A stretch of 64,000 bases of DNA from Mogibacterium sp. (lineage in GTDB: Bacteria; Bacillota; Clostridia; Peptostreptococcales; Anaerovoracaceae), in the NCBI GenBank assembly GCA_017403955.1, contig JAFRDH010000019.1, forward strand, positions 1 to 64,000, read 5' to 3'. Positions 1 through 9,342 of the stretch are shown here, in pieces. The position numbers and the translations under genes are program-made. The notes beneath the pieces were generated by a model. The model was given only the letters and a program-made list of their open reading frames with translations, was not told the origin of the DNA and did no database searches. Position 1 is the stretch's first letter. Each line of letters starts with the position of its first letter.

Positions 1-140
1 GTCTTTACGCGCTTTCACACGGCTTCAGTCTTAAATTCAGCCTCTATTTCTGTGTTTCAAAGTTCAATATTTGTTGTTTTCAAGGTTCTGTTGCGACTGG
101 CGTATGCCTGTCGCTGTTTTCATAGATCAGTTGACACTAT

Positions 141-839
141 CTATTCTGACAAGGCGCTCATGAATGCTTTGCGCCTGCGCTGACTTATAGGAACGACGTT
201 CCCGTCTTTCAGAAGTATGTCAACTTGTCTGATCTCTTGTATAGCATCCGCTGAAACAAGAAAACTTGCGTGGCATCTGAAAAAGCCATATTCGCCGAGC
301 TGCTCTTCAAGTTCCCTGATAGGGCATCTGTATTCTCTGATCTGTCCATCGACGCAAAGGCTGATGTAATGTCCGCGTACCTCGCAGTAACTGATCTTCG
401 AAACAGGGACACGGTAAGCTTTGCCCGACGATTTGACCGTGATCACATGATCTTTTTCACTATTCCGCCTTATGTTCGCTATCGCATCGCCGATCTCATG
501 CGAAAACTCTTCGAAGCTCACAGGCTTGCGGATGAAGCCGAACGCTCTGACCTTGTATCCTTCTATTGCGCGCTGATACATTGTCGTTATGAAAATCAGG
601 CAGACCTCCTGGTCGAATTCTCTGATCGCCCGCGCTGCATCCATCCCATCGATCCCCGGCATATAAATATCCAGGAGAAGCAGGTCGATATCTTTAGGAT
701 AATTATTGAGGAGCGAATCCGCAGACGCAAATTCAGTGATTTCCAGTTCTGTTCCGCTCTCTTCTGAATAACGCTTCAGAGCTCTGACGATAGAATCACG
801 TGTTATTATTTCATCATCACATACTGTTACATGAATCAT
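141..839 (-). CDS. LytTR-family response regulator
   Basis: Two-domain regulator of the AlgR/AgrA/LytR type, 232 residues. The receiver domain (about 1-120) has the acidic pair of VCDDE near the N-terminus and the phospho-acceptor Asp57 in LLLLDIYMPG. The LytTR DNA-binding domain (about 130-230) contains the typical stretch around 'YCEVRGHYISL' and ends in basic residues. I start at the ATG at 839, which has an AGGAG 7 nt upstream; the frame stays open to 860 but the extra seven codons have no better ribosome site. No sensor kinase lies beside it inside the window; one may be downstream, beyond position 1. Target genes unknown. Confidence 0.9.
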   Translation of the reverse strand: MIHVTVCDDEIITRDSIVRALKRYSEESGTELEITEFASADSLLNNYPKDIDLLLLDIYMPGIDGMDAARAIREFDQEVCLIFITTMYQRAIEGYKVRAFGFIRKPVSFEEFSHEIGDAIANIRRNSEKDHVITVKSSGKAYRVPVSKISYCEVRGHYISLCVDGQIREYRCPIRELEEQLGEYGFFRCHASFLVSADAIQEIRQVDILLKDGNVVPISQRRRKAFMSALSE

Positions 840-957
840 AAAAAACTCCTGTTTGAACAATACCCCTTTCGATTTTAACTGCGAAAGATGTGATCGGTCA
901 ACATCGTTGTCCTAAGTGCAGATATTCTGTCCTGACTGCATATGACATTGCATATGA

Positions 958-963
958 TATAAT
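958..963 (+). promoter_or_regulatory. Probable -10 box for the flavoprotein gene
   Basis: TATAAT at 958-963 lies 35 nt before the ATG at 999, in an AT-rich gap between two divergent genes. No good -35 is visible at 17 nt; CTGACT at 932-937 is 20 nt away. Confidence 0.4.
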
Positions 964-998
964 GAAAATAATTAATCTGTATCCGGGGAGGATCTGTC

Positions 999-2222
999 AT
1001 GTTCTATGACTGCATAATAATTGGCGGAGGGGCTTCCGGGCTTATGCTCGCTGCCTCGCTTAGAGTCAATAACGGCCTTATTCTTGAGAAAACTCATCAC
1101 GCCGGCACAAAGCTGCTTATGAGCGGCGGCGGCCGCTGTAATATCACACATGGCGGGTCGATAAAGGATTTCATCAGTGCCTATGGCGACGCCGGTCCTA
1201 AGCTGAGAAAGTGTCTGTACAGGCACAACAATATGGAGCTTGCATCCTGGCTCGAATCCTGTGGGATCTCGCTTGCAGATGAAAAAGGCGATTTGATCAG
1301 TTCAGATGAGATCAATAATCACGGCAGAATATTCCCGGAGTCAATGAAATCTTCGGATATTCTGAATCTTCTCCTTACGCAGGCTAAACATAACGGATGG
1401 CAGCTCAGGACCGAGGCAGAAGTCTATGACATCACCAGAGGCGAAGACTGCGCATGGTCTGTTTATGCTTCCCCTTCCGAAATTTATTCTTCAAACATCG
1501 TAGTTGTGGCATCCGGCGGGATCACATTCCCCGAAACCGGCTCCGATGGTTCTGTATTTAACATTATCTCAGGACTTGGTATAGATATCATCGACCCGAG
1601 ATCCGCTCTCGCACCGGTCTATGTTGAAGACTACCCTTACGAAGAATTGAGCGGAATTTCTATTTCCGGAGTCACTGTCAGCGTGACCCCTCCGGGCAGC
1701 ACTAAACCGGTACGTATGACCGGTGATTTCCTCTTTACTCACAGAGGATTCTCAGGCCCGGTCGTTCTCAATATTTCGCGTTATGCAGCGCCTGGTTGCC
1801 GGATGAGCATCAGCTACAACAGAAGTATTGACAACCTCCCTAAGAAACTCCGCCATGTTCTTGAGTCCAGATCAAAAGGTCCTTCAGGTGATGTGAAGAC
1901 CTCCGTTCTTGCAAAGCTTCTTGACAGCGATGAGTTCACTGTAACTGCTGTCGATGAAAACGGCATGGTGACTGCGGGAGGCATCTCTCTCGATGAGATA
2001 GATCTGTCCACAATGATGATCACCCTGCTTTCCGGTCCCGAGGACGACAATACAAAAGGCCGCGCTTCAGAAGAAGGCGGCCCGAGCGTCAAATATGGAT
2101 ATATCTATGCTATAGGCGAGTCTATCGATGCTGACGGTATAACCGGAGGCTATAATCTCCAGATGTGCTGGTCTACCGCAAGAACTGCCGCTGACAGCAT
2201 CGCGGATAATCTCAGTTTATGA
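999..2222 (+). CDS. BaiN/HI0933-family FAD-dependent oxidoreductase
   Basis: NAD(P)/FAD-dependent flavoprotein of the HI0933/YhiN/BaiN family, 407 residues, the usual family length. The N-terminal dinucleotide-binding motif IIGGGASGL is followed by the family signature GGGRCNITH near residue 47, then GGITFPETGSDG in the middle, and the C-terminal FAD-contact block DADGITGGYNLQ. Family members act as flavin reductases on diverse substrates; BaiN was proposed to act on bile acids, but the substrate here cannot be read from sequence. Start has GGGGAGG 10 nt upstream. Its TGA (2220-2222) directly abuts the stop codon of the convergent EIIC-like gene, with no terminator between them. Confidence 0.9.
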   Translation: MFYDCIIIGGGASGLMLAASLRVNNGLILEKTHHAGTKLLMSGGGRCNITHGGSIKDFISAYGDAGPKLRKCLYRHNNMELASWLESCGISLADEKGDLISSDEINNHGRIFPESMKSSDILNLLLTQAKHNGWQLRTEAEVYDITRGEDCAWSVYASPSEIYSSNIVVVASGGITFPETGSDGSVFNIISGLGIDIIDPRSALAPVYVEDYPYEELSGISISGVTVSVTPPGSTKPVRMTGDFLFTHRGFSGPVVLNISRYAAPGCRMSISYNRSIDNLPKKLRHVLESRSKGPSGDVKTSVLAKLLDSDEFTVTAVDENGMVTAGGISLDEIDLSTMMITLLSGPEDDNTKGRASEEGGPSVKYGYIYAIGESIDADGITGGYNLQMCWSTARTAADSIADNLSL

Positions 2223-3326
2223 TCAGAGCTTGAGGTCTCCGTCCTTGACCCATCCGAGTTTGCGGCAGATACCGTTGATCAGAGGTGCGAGGATCGCAGG
2301 GAGCACAAAACAAATGAGAATCAGTCCGAGCCAGTCCATTCCTGTGATCGCTGCCTTGGTTCCTGCTGCAACATCAGCTACCCAGCCTGAATAAACACCG
2401 ATCTGTCCGACGAATCCGCATGTACCCATTCCGCTGGAAACAGGAGCTCCGTTCATCTGCATTTTGAAAACACATGTAGCGATAGGCCCTGTGATAGCGG
2501 ATGCCAGAGTCGGAGCGATCCATATCCTCGGATTTTTAACGATATTTCCCATCTGAAGCATCGAAGTACCGATTCCCTGGGAAACAAGTCCGCCCCATCT
2601 GTTCTCTTTGAATGACATGACTGCGAATCCCACCATCTGGGCACAGCATCCTGCAACAGCGGCTCCGCCTGCAAGTCCTGTAAGTCCCAGTGCCGCGCAG
2701 ATAGCAGCTGATGAAATAGGAAGAGTCAGCGCCATTCCTACTATTACCGAAACAAGGATACCCATCATAAACGGTTTGAGTTCGGTTGCCCACATGATAA
2801 GTGTTCCGACTTTCATGGCAGCTGCACCGAGTGCCGGCGCCCACCATGCAGAAAGTGCAACTCCGACGCCAATCGTTACAAGCGGAGTTACAAGTATATC
2901 GACCTTCGTCTCTCCCTGAACAGCCTTTCCTATCTCGGCAGATATTATAGCAATGAATAATACTGCCAGCGGGCCGCCAGCTCCACCGAGTCCGTTAGCT
3001 GCAAATCCTACTGTTGCAAGTGAGAACAATACGAGCGGAGGGCATTTAAGGGCATAACCAATAGCGATCGCCATTGCAGGTCCTGTCATTGCCATGCACA
3101 GACCGCCTACTGTGTAGTCCACACCGCTGACATTGCATATAGGGTTTGTCAGGAATCCTATGTTGAATTGTGTACCTATCGTATTGATGATCGTTCCTAT
3201 GAGCAGAGAACAGAACAGTCCCTGAGCCATGGCTGACAAAGCATCTATTCCATAGCGTTTGCCACTGATCTCAATATTCTTGCGTTTGAGAAATTTGCTG
3301 AAAGCACTTCCGGATTCTTTTGCCAT
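2223..3326 (-). CDS. PTS EIIC-like membrane permease (PF13303 type)
   Basis: Integral membrane protein of 367 residues with about nine or ten hydrophobic segments rich in Gly and Ala. It resembles the PTS_EIIC_2 family, a permease family related to phosphotransferase EIIC domains. No EIIA or EIIB domain is present in the protein or encoded nearby, and I see no phosphorylatable His/Cys motif, so coupling to PEP phosphotransfer is doubtful. Starts MAKESGSAFSKFLKRKNIEIS, a basic amphipathic lead before the first membrane segment. The ribosome site GGAAG is acceptable. It is monocistronic between two plus-strand genes. Substrate unknown. Confidence 0.75.
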   Translation of the reverse strand: MAKESGSAFSKFLKRKNIEISGKRYGIDALSAMAQGLFCSLLIGTIINTIGTQFNIGFLTNPICNVSGVDYTVGGLCMAMTGPAMAIAIGYALKCPPLVLFSLATVGFAANGLGGAGGPLAVLFIAIISAEIGKAVQGETKVDILVTPLVTIGVGVALSAWWAPALGAAAMKVGTLIMWATELKPFMMGILVSVIVGMALTLPISSAAICAALGLTGLAGGAAVAGCCAQMVGFAVMSFKENRWGGLVSQGIGTSMLQMGNIVKNPRIWIAPTLASAITGPIATCVFKMQMNGAPVSSGMGTCGFVGQIGVYSGWVADVAAGTKAAITGMDWLGLILICFVLPAILAPLINGICRKLGWVKDGDLKL

Positions 3327-3490
3327 TTTCTTTACTTCCTTCTGTAATACTTCCTTTTGTATCAGGAAACAGTTATAATATTAGGTAATATGCGCCAAAA
3401 ACAGGTTCCAGATATACCATAGTTTTTGTGGCCATACTTAGATAAGTATAACCTTTTTATTTATGAAGTTCAATTATCAAAGGTGGATTT

Positions 3491-4582
3491 ATGAATCAAT
3501 CAGAACAGACAAACCCTACCCGCAGGAGAAGGAAAAAGAAAAGAGGCAAAGGTCTGCTTATTCTGATCCTGATACTTGCGGTACTCGTAGCAGGCGGCGG
3601 ATGGTACACGATGGGCCTCAGACCGGTCGATCCGGGTAACACCGAAGAAGTCGTTGTTGAGATCCCGAACGGCACAGGTGCTTCAGCGATCATTGAACTG
3701 CTCGACGAAGCAGGACTGATCAAGAACAAATTCTGCGCGAAGGTCAACAGCAAGATTGGCGGCTACGACAGCCTCAAGGCCAACACATATATTTTCAACA
3801 AAGGCATGTCATTCCAGGAAATAATGAATGTCATCAATACAGGTGATTTCGCATATATTTCCAAAGACACAGTAGAAGTCAAGGATGGGATCAGGCTGAC
3901 TCAGGCTGCAGCAGCACTTTCCGAGAAACTGCCGTATTCCGCAGATGAGATCCTCGAGAAATGGAGTGATAAAGATTATCTGAATCAGCTGATCGACAAA
4001 TACTGGTTCCTGACAGATGATATCCTCGGAAAGGATGTCATGTACCCTCTCGAGGGATATCTGTATGCCGATACTTATTTCATTACAGACAATATGACAC
4101 TCGAAGGATTCACCGAGATGTGTCTCGACAGAATGAATACCGAGCTTGAAGCCCGTAAGGATCAGATCGAAGGAACAGGCTTCTCTGTCCATGAGTTCCT
4201 GACACTTACATCGATCGTTACCAAAGAAGCTACAGCCAAGGATCAGGCTGCTGTAGCAGGAGTATTCATGAACAGACTCGAGCAGGGAATGTCCCTCGGA
4301 AGCGATGTAACTGTAGGCTACATCTTCCAGATAGACAGAGTCGAACTGAAGCAGAGCCAGCTTGACAGTGACAATCCATACAACACCCGTAAGTTCGCGG
4401 GTCTGCCTCCGGGGCCGATCTCAACAGTGATCGCAGATGCGATGGATGCTGTCATCAATTACAAGGATTCTGATGATCTTTTCTTCTTCGCTGATGGAGA
4501 TGGTGTAGTACACTTCTACAAGAACCAGGCAGACTTCAGCCAGGGAATCGAGGACGAAGGTCTTCTGACAGATTCCGACTGA
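3491..4582 (+). CDS. mltG: Endolytic murein transglycosylase MltG
   Basis: YceG/MltG-family lytic transglycosylase, 363 residues, which cuts nascent glycan strands at the membrane and may set strand length. A basic cytoplasmic start (RRRRKKKRGK) precedes one membrane helix at about 21-41. The LysM-like part is near 50-110 and the catalytic domain follows. The catalytic Glu is E246 in SIVTKEA, and the closing family motif YNTRKFAGLPPGPI is present. AAAGGTGG precedes the ATG. A bidirectional terminator follows. The next gene, convergent, encodes a polysaccharide deacetylase, which also fits envelope work. Confidence 0.93.
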   Translation: MNQSEQTNPTRRRRKKKRGKGLLILILILAVLVAGGGWYTMGLRPVDPGNTEEVVVEIPNGTGASAIIELLDEAGLIKNKFCAKVNSKIGGYDSLKANTYIFNKGMSFQEIMNVINTGDFAYISKDTVEVKDGIRLTQAAAALSEKLPYSADEILEKWSDKDYLNQLIDKYWFLTDDILGKDVMYPLEGYLYADTYFITDNMTLEGFTEMCLDRMNTELEARKDQIEGTGFSVHEFLTLTSIVTKEATAKDQAAVAGVFMNRLEQGMSLGSDVTVGYIFQIDRVELKQSQLDSDNPYNTRKFAGLPPGPISTVIADAMDAVINYKDSDDLFFFADGDGVVHFYKNQADFSQGIEDEGLLTDSD

Positions 4583-4614
4583 TCTGTAAATCAGGCAAAG
4601 ATTCATAAGACAAC

Positions 4615-4645
4615 AAAAGAAGCGGCTTCGCGGCCGCTTCTTTGA
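4615..4645. terminator. Bidirectional terminator between mltG and the deacetylase gene
   Basis: Nine-base-pair stem AGAAGCGGC (4618-4626) / GCCGCTTCT (4633-4641) with a TTCGCG loop, flanked by A and T runs that suit termination of both convergent genes. Confidence 0.85.
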
Positions 4646-4654
4646 GTTCATTTT

Positions 4655-5620
4655 TTACTTCTTCACCATCGCGCTGTCATAGAAGAGAGGCAGGAAAATA
4701 TATCCTTCTGCACTGAGTTTCTCGATGATCTGCGGCATTGCCTTATAGCTCTCTTTGCTCCATTCATGGAACAGCGCTACCATGATCTTCTGATCAGGGT
4801 CTTTTGAAGCCTTGACGACTTTCTTAAGGATCTTATCGGCCTTGGCATCATCACCTCCGAAGCTGTCTCCTGAATCGATCGTCCAGTCTATCCAGCCATA
4901 TCCGGCTTTTCTCAAAGCCTCCTGGATCGGTGCCAGCTGATCAGCTGCCATTGATGTACCGCCCGGGAATCTTACGATCTTAGGAGTAAATCCGCCGGTC
5001 GCTGCCTTAGTGAATTCCTGCTGCTTTTCTACAGCATCTATGAATGTCTTAGCGTTTTTGTACACTCCGCCCTTGCTGTAATCGTGCGAATAAGTGTGGT
5101 TGCCGATCGTATGACCATACTTGAGATACTCAGGATACATCGATCTTGCGGTCAGATTCGCCTGATCCGGGAGTTTATCTCCGTTTGCCGTAGTAAGGAA
5201 GAATGTCGCCTTGATATCATACTTATTGAACAGCTCGATAAAATCCTTACCTCTGTTGTACGGACCGTCATCGATAGTGATATAGCAAATCTTCTTGTCA
5301 GACTTGCCGTCTATAATATCTTTCTCAAGCTGAGCTGCCATAGCGTAAACTTCATCGCGCGCTGCATCTGTTTCGGATTTGACAGCTTCATAATCTTCGA
5401 CTTGCTTCTTGAGTTCAGCATTTTCTTTTTCTGCTTTACTGAGGTCTGTTTTCGCGGCACTGTAAAGCTTCCTCTGTTCATTAAATGCACTGAATACTTT
5501 GCCATAGCGCGGAACAACATAAACTGCAGCAGCAATGACCATCAGCATCAGGATCGCCAGAAGCGCGAGGACGCTTTTACTTACTCTGTATTTCCTATCT
5601 TCTGCTTTAGTCTCTCCCAT
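4655..5620 (-). CDS. Membrane-anchored polysaccharide deacetylase (NodB homology)
   Basis: Carbohydrate esterase 4-type protein, 321 residues. An N-terminal membrane anchor (about 17-36) and a coiled-coil linker (about 45-100) hold the NodB domain (about 111-310) outside the cell. Metal-site residues are visible: TIDDGP gives D117/D118, and HTYSHD gives H175 and H179; RFPGG near 218 is the third motif. The likely substrate is N-acetylated peptidoglycan or another wall glycan. The start lies inside the end of the upstream gene (40-nt overlap), so the two are translationally linked. That gene has the same anchor plus coiled-coil plan, suggesting that the products work together. Confidence 0.9.
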   Translation of the reverse strand: MGETKAEDRKYRVSKSVLALLAILMLMVIAAAVYVVPRYGKVFSAFNEQRKLYSAAKTDLSKAEKENAELKKQVEDYEAVKSETDAARDEVYAMAAQLEKDIIDGKSDKKICYITIDDGPYNRGKDFIELFNKYDIKATFFLTTANGDKLPDQANLTARSMYPEYLKYGHTIGNHTYSHDYSKGGVYKNAKTFIDAVEKQQEFTKAATGGFTPKIVRFPGGTSMAADQLAPIQEALRKAGYGWIDWTIDSGDSFGGDDAKADKILKKVVKASKDPDQKIMVALFHEWSKESYKAMPQIIEKLSAEGYIFLPLFYDSAMVKK

Positions 5621-6210
5621 GATTCCTTCAGTTCCTTCATTTCATCTTTACTGTTGAATTGACCGATCTGCTCTGTAAGCTGCTCATTCTCAGCAACGAT
5701 CTGCTCCGTCTGTGTTTTTGCAGTCTGAGTCTCCGCCGGGATCTTGCCGGTATATGATTTCAGCACAAAATAGCTGACTTCAAACGCGATCAGTATCAGG
5801 AATACTGCCAGCAGAGCTATGATGCGTTTGAACTTGGCACTATCGGAAACAGTTATCGTGATATAACGGGATTTCGGCTGAGCTTTGCCTTTGTCTTCAG
5901 GTTCACCTTCCGTCCCCTGCTTCTCAAACGGATCATAGATCCTTGTCTGAGATATGTCTTCTTTGTTGACGAGGGTCGTCTTGCGGTCTTCTATCTTGAT
6001 GATATCGCTGTTTTCAAGCTCTTCATCCGTGATAAATCCGGAATACTTTTTCTTTTGTTTCTGAACGATCCTGGTCGCCTGAGGACTCAGCGTATAGGTC
6101 CTGCGTTCAGTCATTGCCTCCTGCTTTCTGACCTCTTCCTCATCTCCGATCCACGTATGCCTGCTCGTTTTATTCTGTTCAGGATTCTTGTTCTTGTCGT
6201 CTTTGTCCAT
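5581..6210 (-). CDS. Bitopic coiled-coil protein, FtsL/DivIC-like layout
   Basis: No family recognised with confidence. The 209-residue protein has a long polar cytoplasmic region (about 1-125, rich in Lys, Glu and Thr), one membrane helix around 130-150 (IIALLAVFLILIAFEVSYFV) and a short extracytoplasmic coiled coil (about 160-205). This layout resembles FtsL/DivIC-type division proteins, but with a much longer cytoplasmic part. Its 3' end overlaps the deacetylase start by 40 nt, and DUF4003 lies 12 nt upstream, so it belongs to one operon. The ribosome site is weak (ACAGG), perhaps relying on coupling to the upstream gene. Confidence 0.7.
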   Translation of the reverse strand: MDKDDKNKNPEQNKTSRHTWIGDEEEVRKQEAMTERRTYTLSPQATRIVQKQKKKYSGFITDEELENSDIIKIEDRKTTLVNKEDISQTRIYDPFEKQGTEGEPEDKGKAQPKSRYITITVSDSAKFKRIIALLAVFLILIAFEVSYFVLKSYTGKIPAETQTAKTQTEQIVAENEQLTEQIGQFNSKDEMKELKESWERLKQKIGNTE

Positions 6211-6222
6211 TGTTTGCCTGTT

Positions 6223-7230
6223 CTATATACGAAAATCCGAGTTTAGTGATTCAAATACAGCAGATGTGACCATCATAGTGCCTGCGGCCATCGCTGCAAA
6301 CTGTGACACTACCGCTCCGTTCATAACCGATGATTCTGCGAATTGTTCGGCCTGGACCACAGAAGCATACGTGCTCATAACCAGAAGCACAGCGTACATA
6401 TGACGTTTATCCGGGCCGCATCCGAAACGATCGAAACCCTGCTGTGTTCTGAGGTAGGCATCTGCTTCTCTGAGTGCCCCGGCGATCTCAGCGTTGGTAA
6501 GGTCGAGCATTATGAGCGAACCGAGTACCGGAAGTTCGGAGTCCTTGCCATATCTGATACCCTCTGCATCCAACATGCGGTAAATCTCTTTGAGCCTTGC
6601 GGATTTGAAGCTGGAATCAGCCTTGTCGAGCGCCAAAATGCAGCTTAGTGCGATACTGCTCGGAGTGCGTCCGAATTCGCCTTCGAGATCTGAAACACAT
6701 TTCTCGACTTCTGCGAAGAATTCATCCGTCGCGGTTGCTCCTGCTGAAGCCATAATGCAGGCTGTCACGAATCCGCTTCCGTCATCGAAAAACCCATCTA
6801 TGCCTTTAAGGCGTTCATAAATCTCACAGGCTTTATCAACAAGACCCAGAAGTTCTTCTTTATCATCGACAACATTTGCCATAGCTATTGCGGAAAGATA
6901 GAAGCGCTGGTCACGCATGCGTCTTGTTATCCTGAGAAGATTATATGCTCTTTCTACATTGGCAAAGTATTCATCCCTATCTTCTTCAAGGATCATATTG
7001 CATATCATCAGTATTTTGAGGTGCCCTCTTAGAGGAGAAAGCATTCCGGCTCTGTCTTTGATGACTTTCGCACATGAAACAAGAGAATCTATATCCGGGG
7101 ATGCACTATGCGCCGTCAGCACCGCGCTGCCAATAAGATGCATCGCACTGCCGTCCCATTTGAAATTGTCTCTCAGCAGCTCTCTGTTTTTTATGAACAG
7201 TTCGCACGTCCTCTGAAGATCTGCGTCCAT
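6223..7230 (-). CDS. DUF4003-family protein
   Basis: Soluble 335-residue protein, predicted all-helical. It matches the DUF4003 pattern: the opening stretch 'KNRELLRDNFKWDGSAMHLIGSAVL' in two parts at about 14-38, repeated helical pairs, and an Ala/Met-rich end. The family's function is unknown; members are common in Bacillota. Translation is tightly coupled to the Nudix gene: the GGAGG ribosome site lies inside the last Nudix codons, and one base separates its stop from this ATG. It sits between a Nudix hydrolase and wall-associated proteins, but the context does not fix a role. Confidence 0.8.
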   Translation of the reverse strand: MDADLQRTCELFIKNRELLRDNFKWDGSAMHLIGSAVLTAHSASPDIDSLVSCAKVIKDRAGMLSPLRGHLKILMICNMILEEDRDEYFANVERAYNLLRITRRMRDQRFYLSAIAMANVVDDKEELLGLVDKACEIYERLKGIDGFFDDGSGFVTACIMASAGATATDEFFAEVEKCVSDLEGEFGRTPSSIALSCILALDKADSSFKSARLKEIYRMLDAEGIRYGKDSELPVLGSLIMLDLTNAEIAGALREADAYLRTQQGFDRFGCGPDKRHMYAVLLVMSTYASVVQAEQFAESSVMNGAVVSQFAAMAAGTMMVTSAVFESLNSDFRI

Positions 7231-7231
7231 G

Positions 7232-7741
7232 TTATTCCTCCATGTCAGTTACAATACATGAATCACCAATATAGCTTATTGTCATCGATATCTTGTCCCT
7301 GCCTTCTGTAAGTTGCTTCAGGAATGCTTTGTCGCCTTCCCAGAGAGGCAACCTGTAAATCTCAGTTTTGCGTATCCACTCCAGCCTTCCCTCTTCACAT
7401 TCCGGCGGAATGTACATGCCGCTCAAGCTGAATTCAAGCGCTGCATTCTCGTCAGCCGGTTCGAAGTCGTCAGATGAATAAAGATACATATCTTCATCAG
7501 TATATTCATCTGAGCGGAATTGGATGATGCCATGAAAGTGGGAAGATCTGAGGATAAGACCGGTCTCCTCGAGAACTTCTCTTGTATTGCACTCCTCCGG
7601 CGTCTCTCCGTCTTCGATCTTGCCGCCAATGCCGATCCATTTACCTTCATTGATATCGTCTTTCTTGCGGTCACGGAAAAGCATCAGATAGCAGCCGTTA
7701 TTCTCGATGTAGCAAAGCGTCGATCTTATCAGTTTTTCCAT
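7232..7741 (-). CDS. Nudix hydrolase, MutT/8-oxo-dGTPase type
   Basis: Pyrophosphohydrolase of 169 residues with a complete Nudix box at about 40-62: G40, E46, R54-E55, E58-E59 and G61 match GX5EX7REUXEEXGU. The 'GKWIGIGGKIEDGET' context is typical of bacterial 8-oxo-dGTP diphosphatases, which cleanse the nucleotide pool; other nucleotide substrates remain possible. It is the first gene of the four-gene minus-strand operon ending with the deacetylase. The ATG at 7741 follows a weak ribosome site. Confidence 0.9.
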   Translation of the reverse strand: MEKLIRSTLCYIENNGCYLMLFRDRKKDDINEGKWIGIGGKIEDGETPEECNTREVLEETGLILRSSHFHGIIQFRSDEYTDEDMYLYSSDDFEPADENAALEFSLSGMYIPPECEEGRLEWIRKTEIYRLPLWEGDKAFLKQLTEGRDKISMTISYIGDSCIVTDMEE

Positions 7742-7923
7742 ATATGTATTTTAACACTTCTCTCTGTATTACACCGCATTATTTTGTGAAAAATTCTAAA
7801 ACTAAACACAATATTTTGCGATTTCATCTGCATTATGGTCTTTAATAAGTTTTTCACTGATAGTACAATTCTATTAGAAGTATAACAGACTCCTGATTGA
7901 ACAGACGCGAAAGGAAGTATCCG

Positions 7924-9309
7924 ATGCAGCAGGGAGACCGCAAAGTACTCATAGCAGCGATGGTCACGTCATTTATGACGACATTTATGTCAAGTGCGCT
8001 GAACCTCTCTATTCCGGCGCTTGAGAGTTATTTTGGTGTCAGCGCAGCAGCGATCGGATGGGTCGTAAGCGCATATACGATCTCGGTCGCGGCAATGAGT
8101 CTTCCGTTCGGCAAAATCGCAGATGTCACTGACCGCAGGAAGGTTTTTCTTACCGGGATCGCAGGATTCTGCATTTTGTCATTTTTAAGCATTTTCTCTC
8201 CACACATCGGTGTCCTCATTGCACTAAGAGCCATGGCAGGCGCATGTGGCGCAATGATATTTGCTACAAACAATGCCCTTCTCATCACATCATATCCTCA
8301 CGAGGTCCAGGGCAAAATGATCGGATATTCAACTGCTGCGACTTATATAGGTCTGACTGCGGGTCCGGTCGTCGGCGGGATCCTCAACAGCACTCTGGGC
8401 TGGCGGTCGATATTCGCAGTTTCCGTGCTGGTAAGCATTATCGCATTCACCGCAGCGTTCAGAGCTGCAGTTTCAGAGAAGAAGTCAGGCAAGATAACCC
8501 GCGGGGAGATCCCTTCCGGCGGTTTTGACACTGAAGGGACAATTTTATACATAGCTGCTATAATCACGAGTCTGTACGGCATGAGCCGCCTGGGCTCAGG
8601 CGCAATACCGGCGATCCTTCTCGTGGCAGGCATCATATGCTTCGTTCTGTTCTTCATGCATGAATCGAGGACTGCCTCTCCTATCATGCGCGTCAGCATG
8701 TTTACAAGAAGCCGAACTTTCACATTCTCCAATCTGGCAGCCCTTCTCAATTACGGGGCTACATTCGCGATCAGCTACACCGTAAGCATTTTTCTTCAGG
8801 TAATTCTCGGGATGCCGTCTGGTAAAGCAGGTCTTCTGCTCATCACGATGCCGGCGATACAGGCTCTGTTCTCACCGCTTATGGGCAGCTTGTCAGACAA
8901 AATAAGGCCTTCATTGCTTGCAAGTGCAGGTATGGGTCTATGCGCCGTAACACTTATTCTGTTCTCACGTCTCGATCAGGATACTTCGATCGCATATATC
9001 ATGTGTTCACTTTGCCTGACCGGGCTTGGTTTTGCGCTGTTCTCCTCTCCTAACACGAACGCGATCTTAAGCTGCGTCGATAAATCCGATTACAGTGTCG
9101 CGAATTCCATAGTTGCTACGATGCGTACATACGGCCAGTCATCAGGCATGGCGATCCTCAGCGTAATAACCGCCGCCGTTCTCGGAAGCGCCAGCCTTGA
9201 GTCTTCTCCTGCGGAAGACATCATCCATATGATGAACATTTCCTTCCTTGTCTTCGCAGTTCTGTGTCTGATAGGACTGTTCTTCTCCCTTGCTCGTGAT
9301 CATTCTTAA
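7924..9309 (+). CDS. MFS transporter, DHA2 (QacA/EmrB-like) family
   Basis: Major facilitator of 461 residues with about 14 hydrophobic segments, as in DHA2 drug/proton antiporters. Motif A appears as GKIADVTDRRKV between helices 2 and 3, and the helix-5 motif C region reads GLTAGPVVGGIL. Loop acidic/basic positions are typical of exporters. The frame is open from a TTG at 7897, but the ATG at 7924 has a good AAGGAAG 7 nt upstream and is taken as the start. It is monocistronic and lies upstream of the small membrane protein/XRE pair, which has its own promoter. Likely exports toxic compounds; substrate unknown. Confidence 0.9.
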   Translation: MQQGDRKVLIAAMVTSFMTTFMSSALNLSIPALESYFGVSAAAIGWVVSAYTISVAAMSLPFGKIADVTDRRKVFLTGIAGFCILSFLSIFSPHIGVLIALRAMAGACGAMIFATNNALLITSYPHEVQGKMIGYSTAATYIGLTAGPVVGGILNSTLGWRSIFAVSVLVSIIAFTAAFRAAVSEKKSGKITRGEIPSGGFDTEGTILYIAAIITSLYGMSRLGSGAIPAILLVAGIICFVLFFMHESRTASPIMRVSMFTRSRTFTFSNLAALLNYGATFAISYTVSIFLQVILGMPSGKAGLLLITMPAIQALFSPLMGSLSDKIRPSLLASAGMGLCAVTLILFSRLDQDTSIAYIMCSLCLTGLGFALFSSPNTNAILSCVDKSDYSVANSIVATMRTYGQSSGMAILSVITAAVLGSASLESSPAEDIIHMMNISFLVFAVLCLIGLFFSLARDHS

Positions 9310-9342
9310 AGATAATTGTCATTTTGTAAAATCTCTTAACTT

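Noticed and set aside
1..140. Minus-strand 19-codon frame (MKTATGIRQSQQNLENNKY) next to the LytTR gene, considered as an AgrD-like peptide
   Set aside because: No ribosome site, no AgrB neighbour in the window, no Cys/Ser thiolactone residue in the right place. The 140 nt show no supported gene.
270..767. Long plus-strand frame (165 codons)
   Set aside because: Antisense shadow of the LytTR gene; lacks domain features and a ribosome site.
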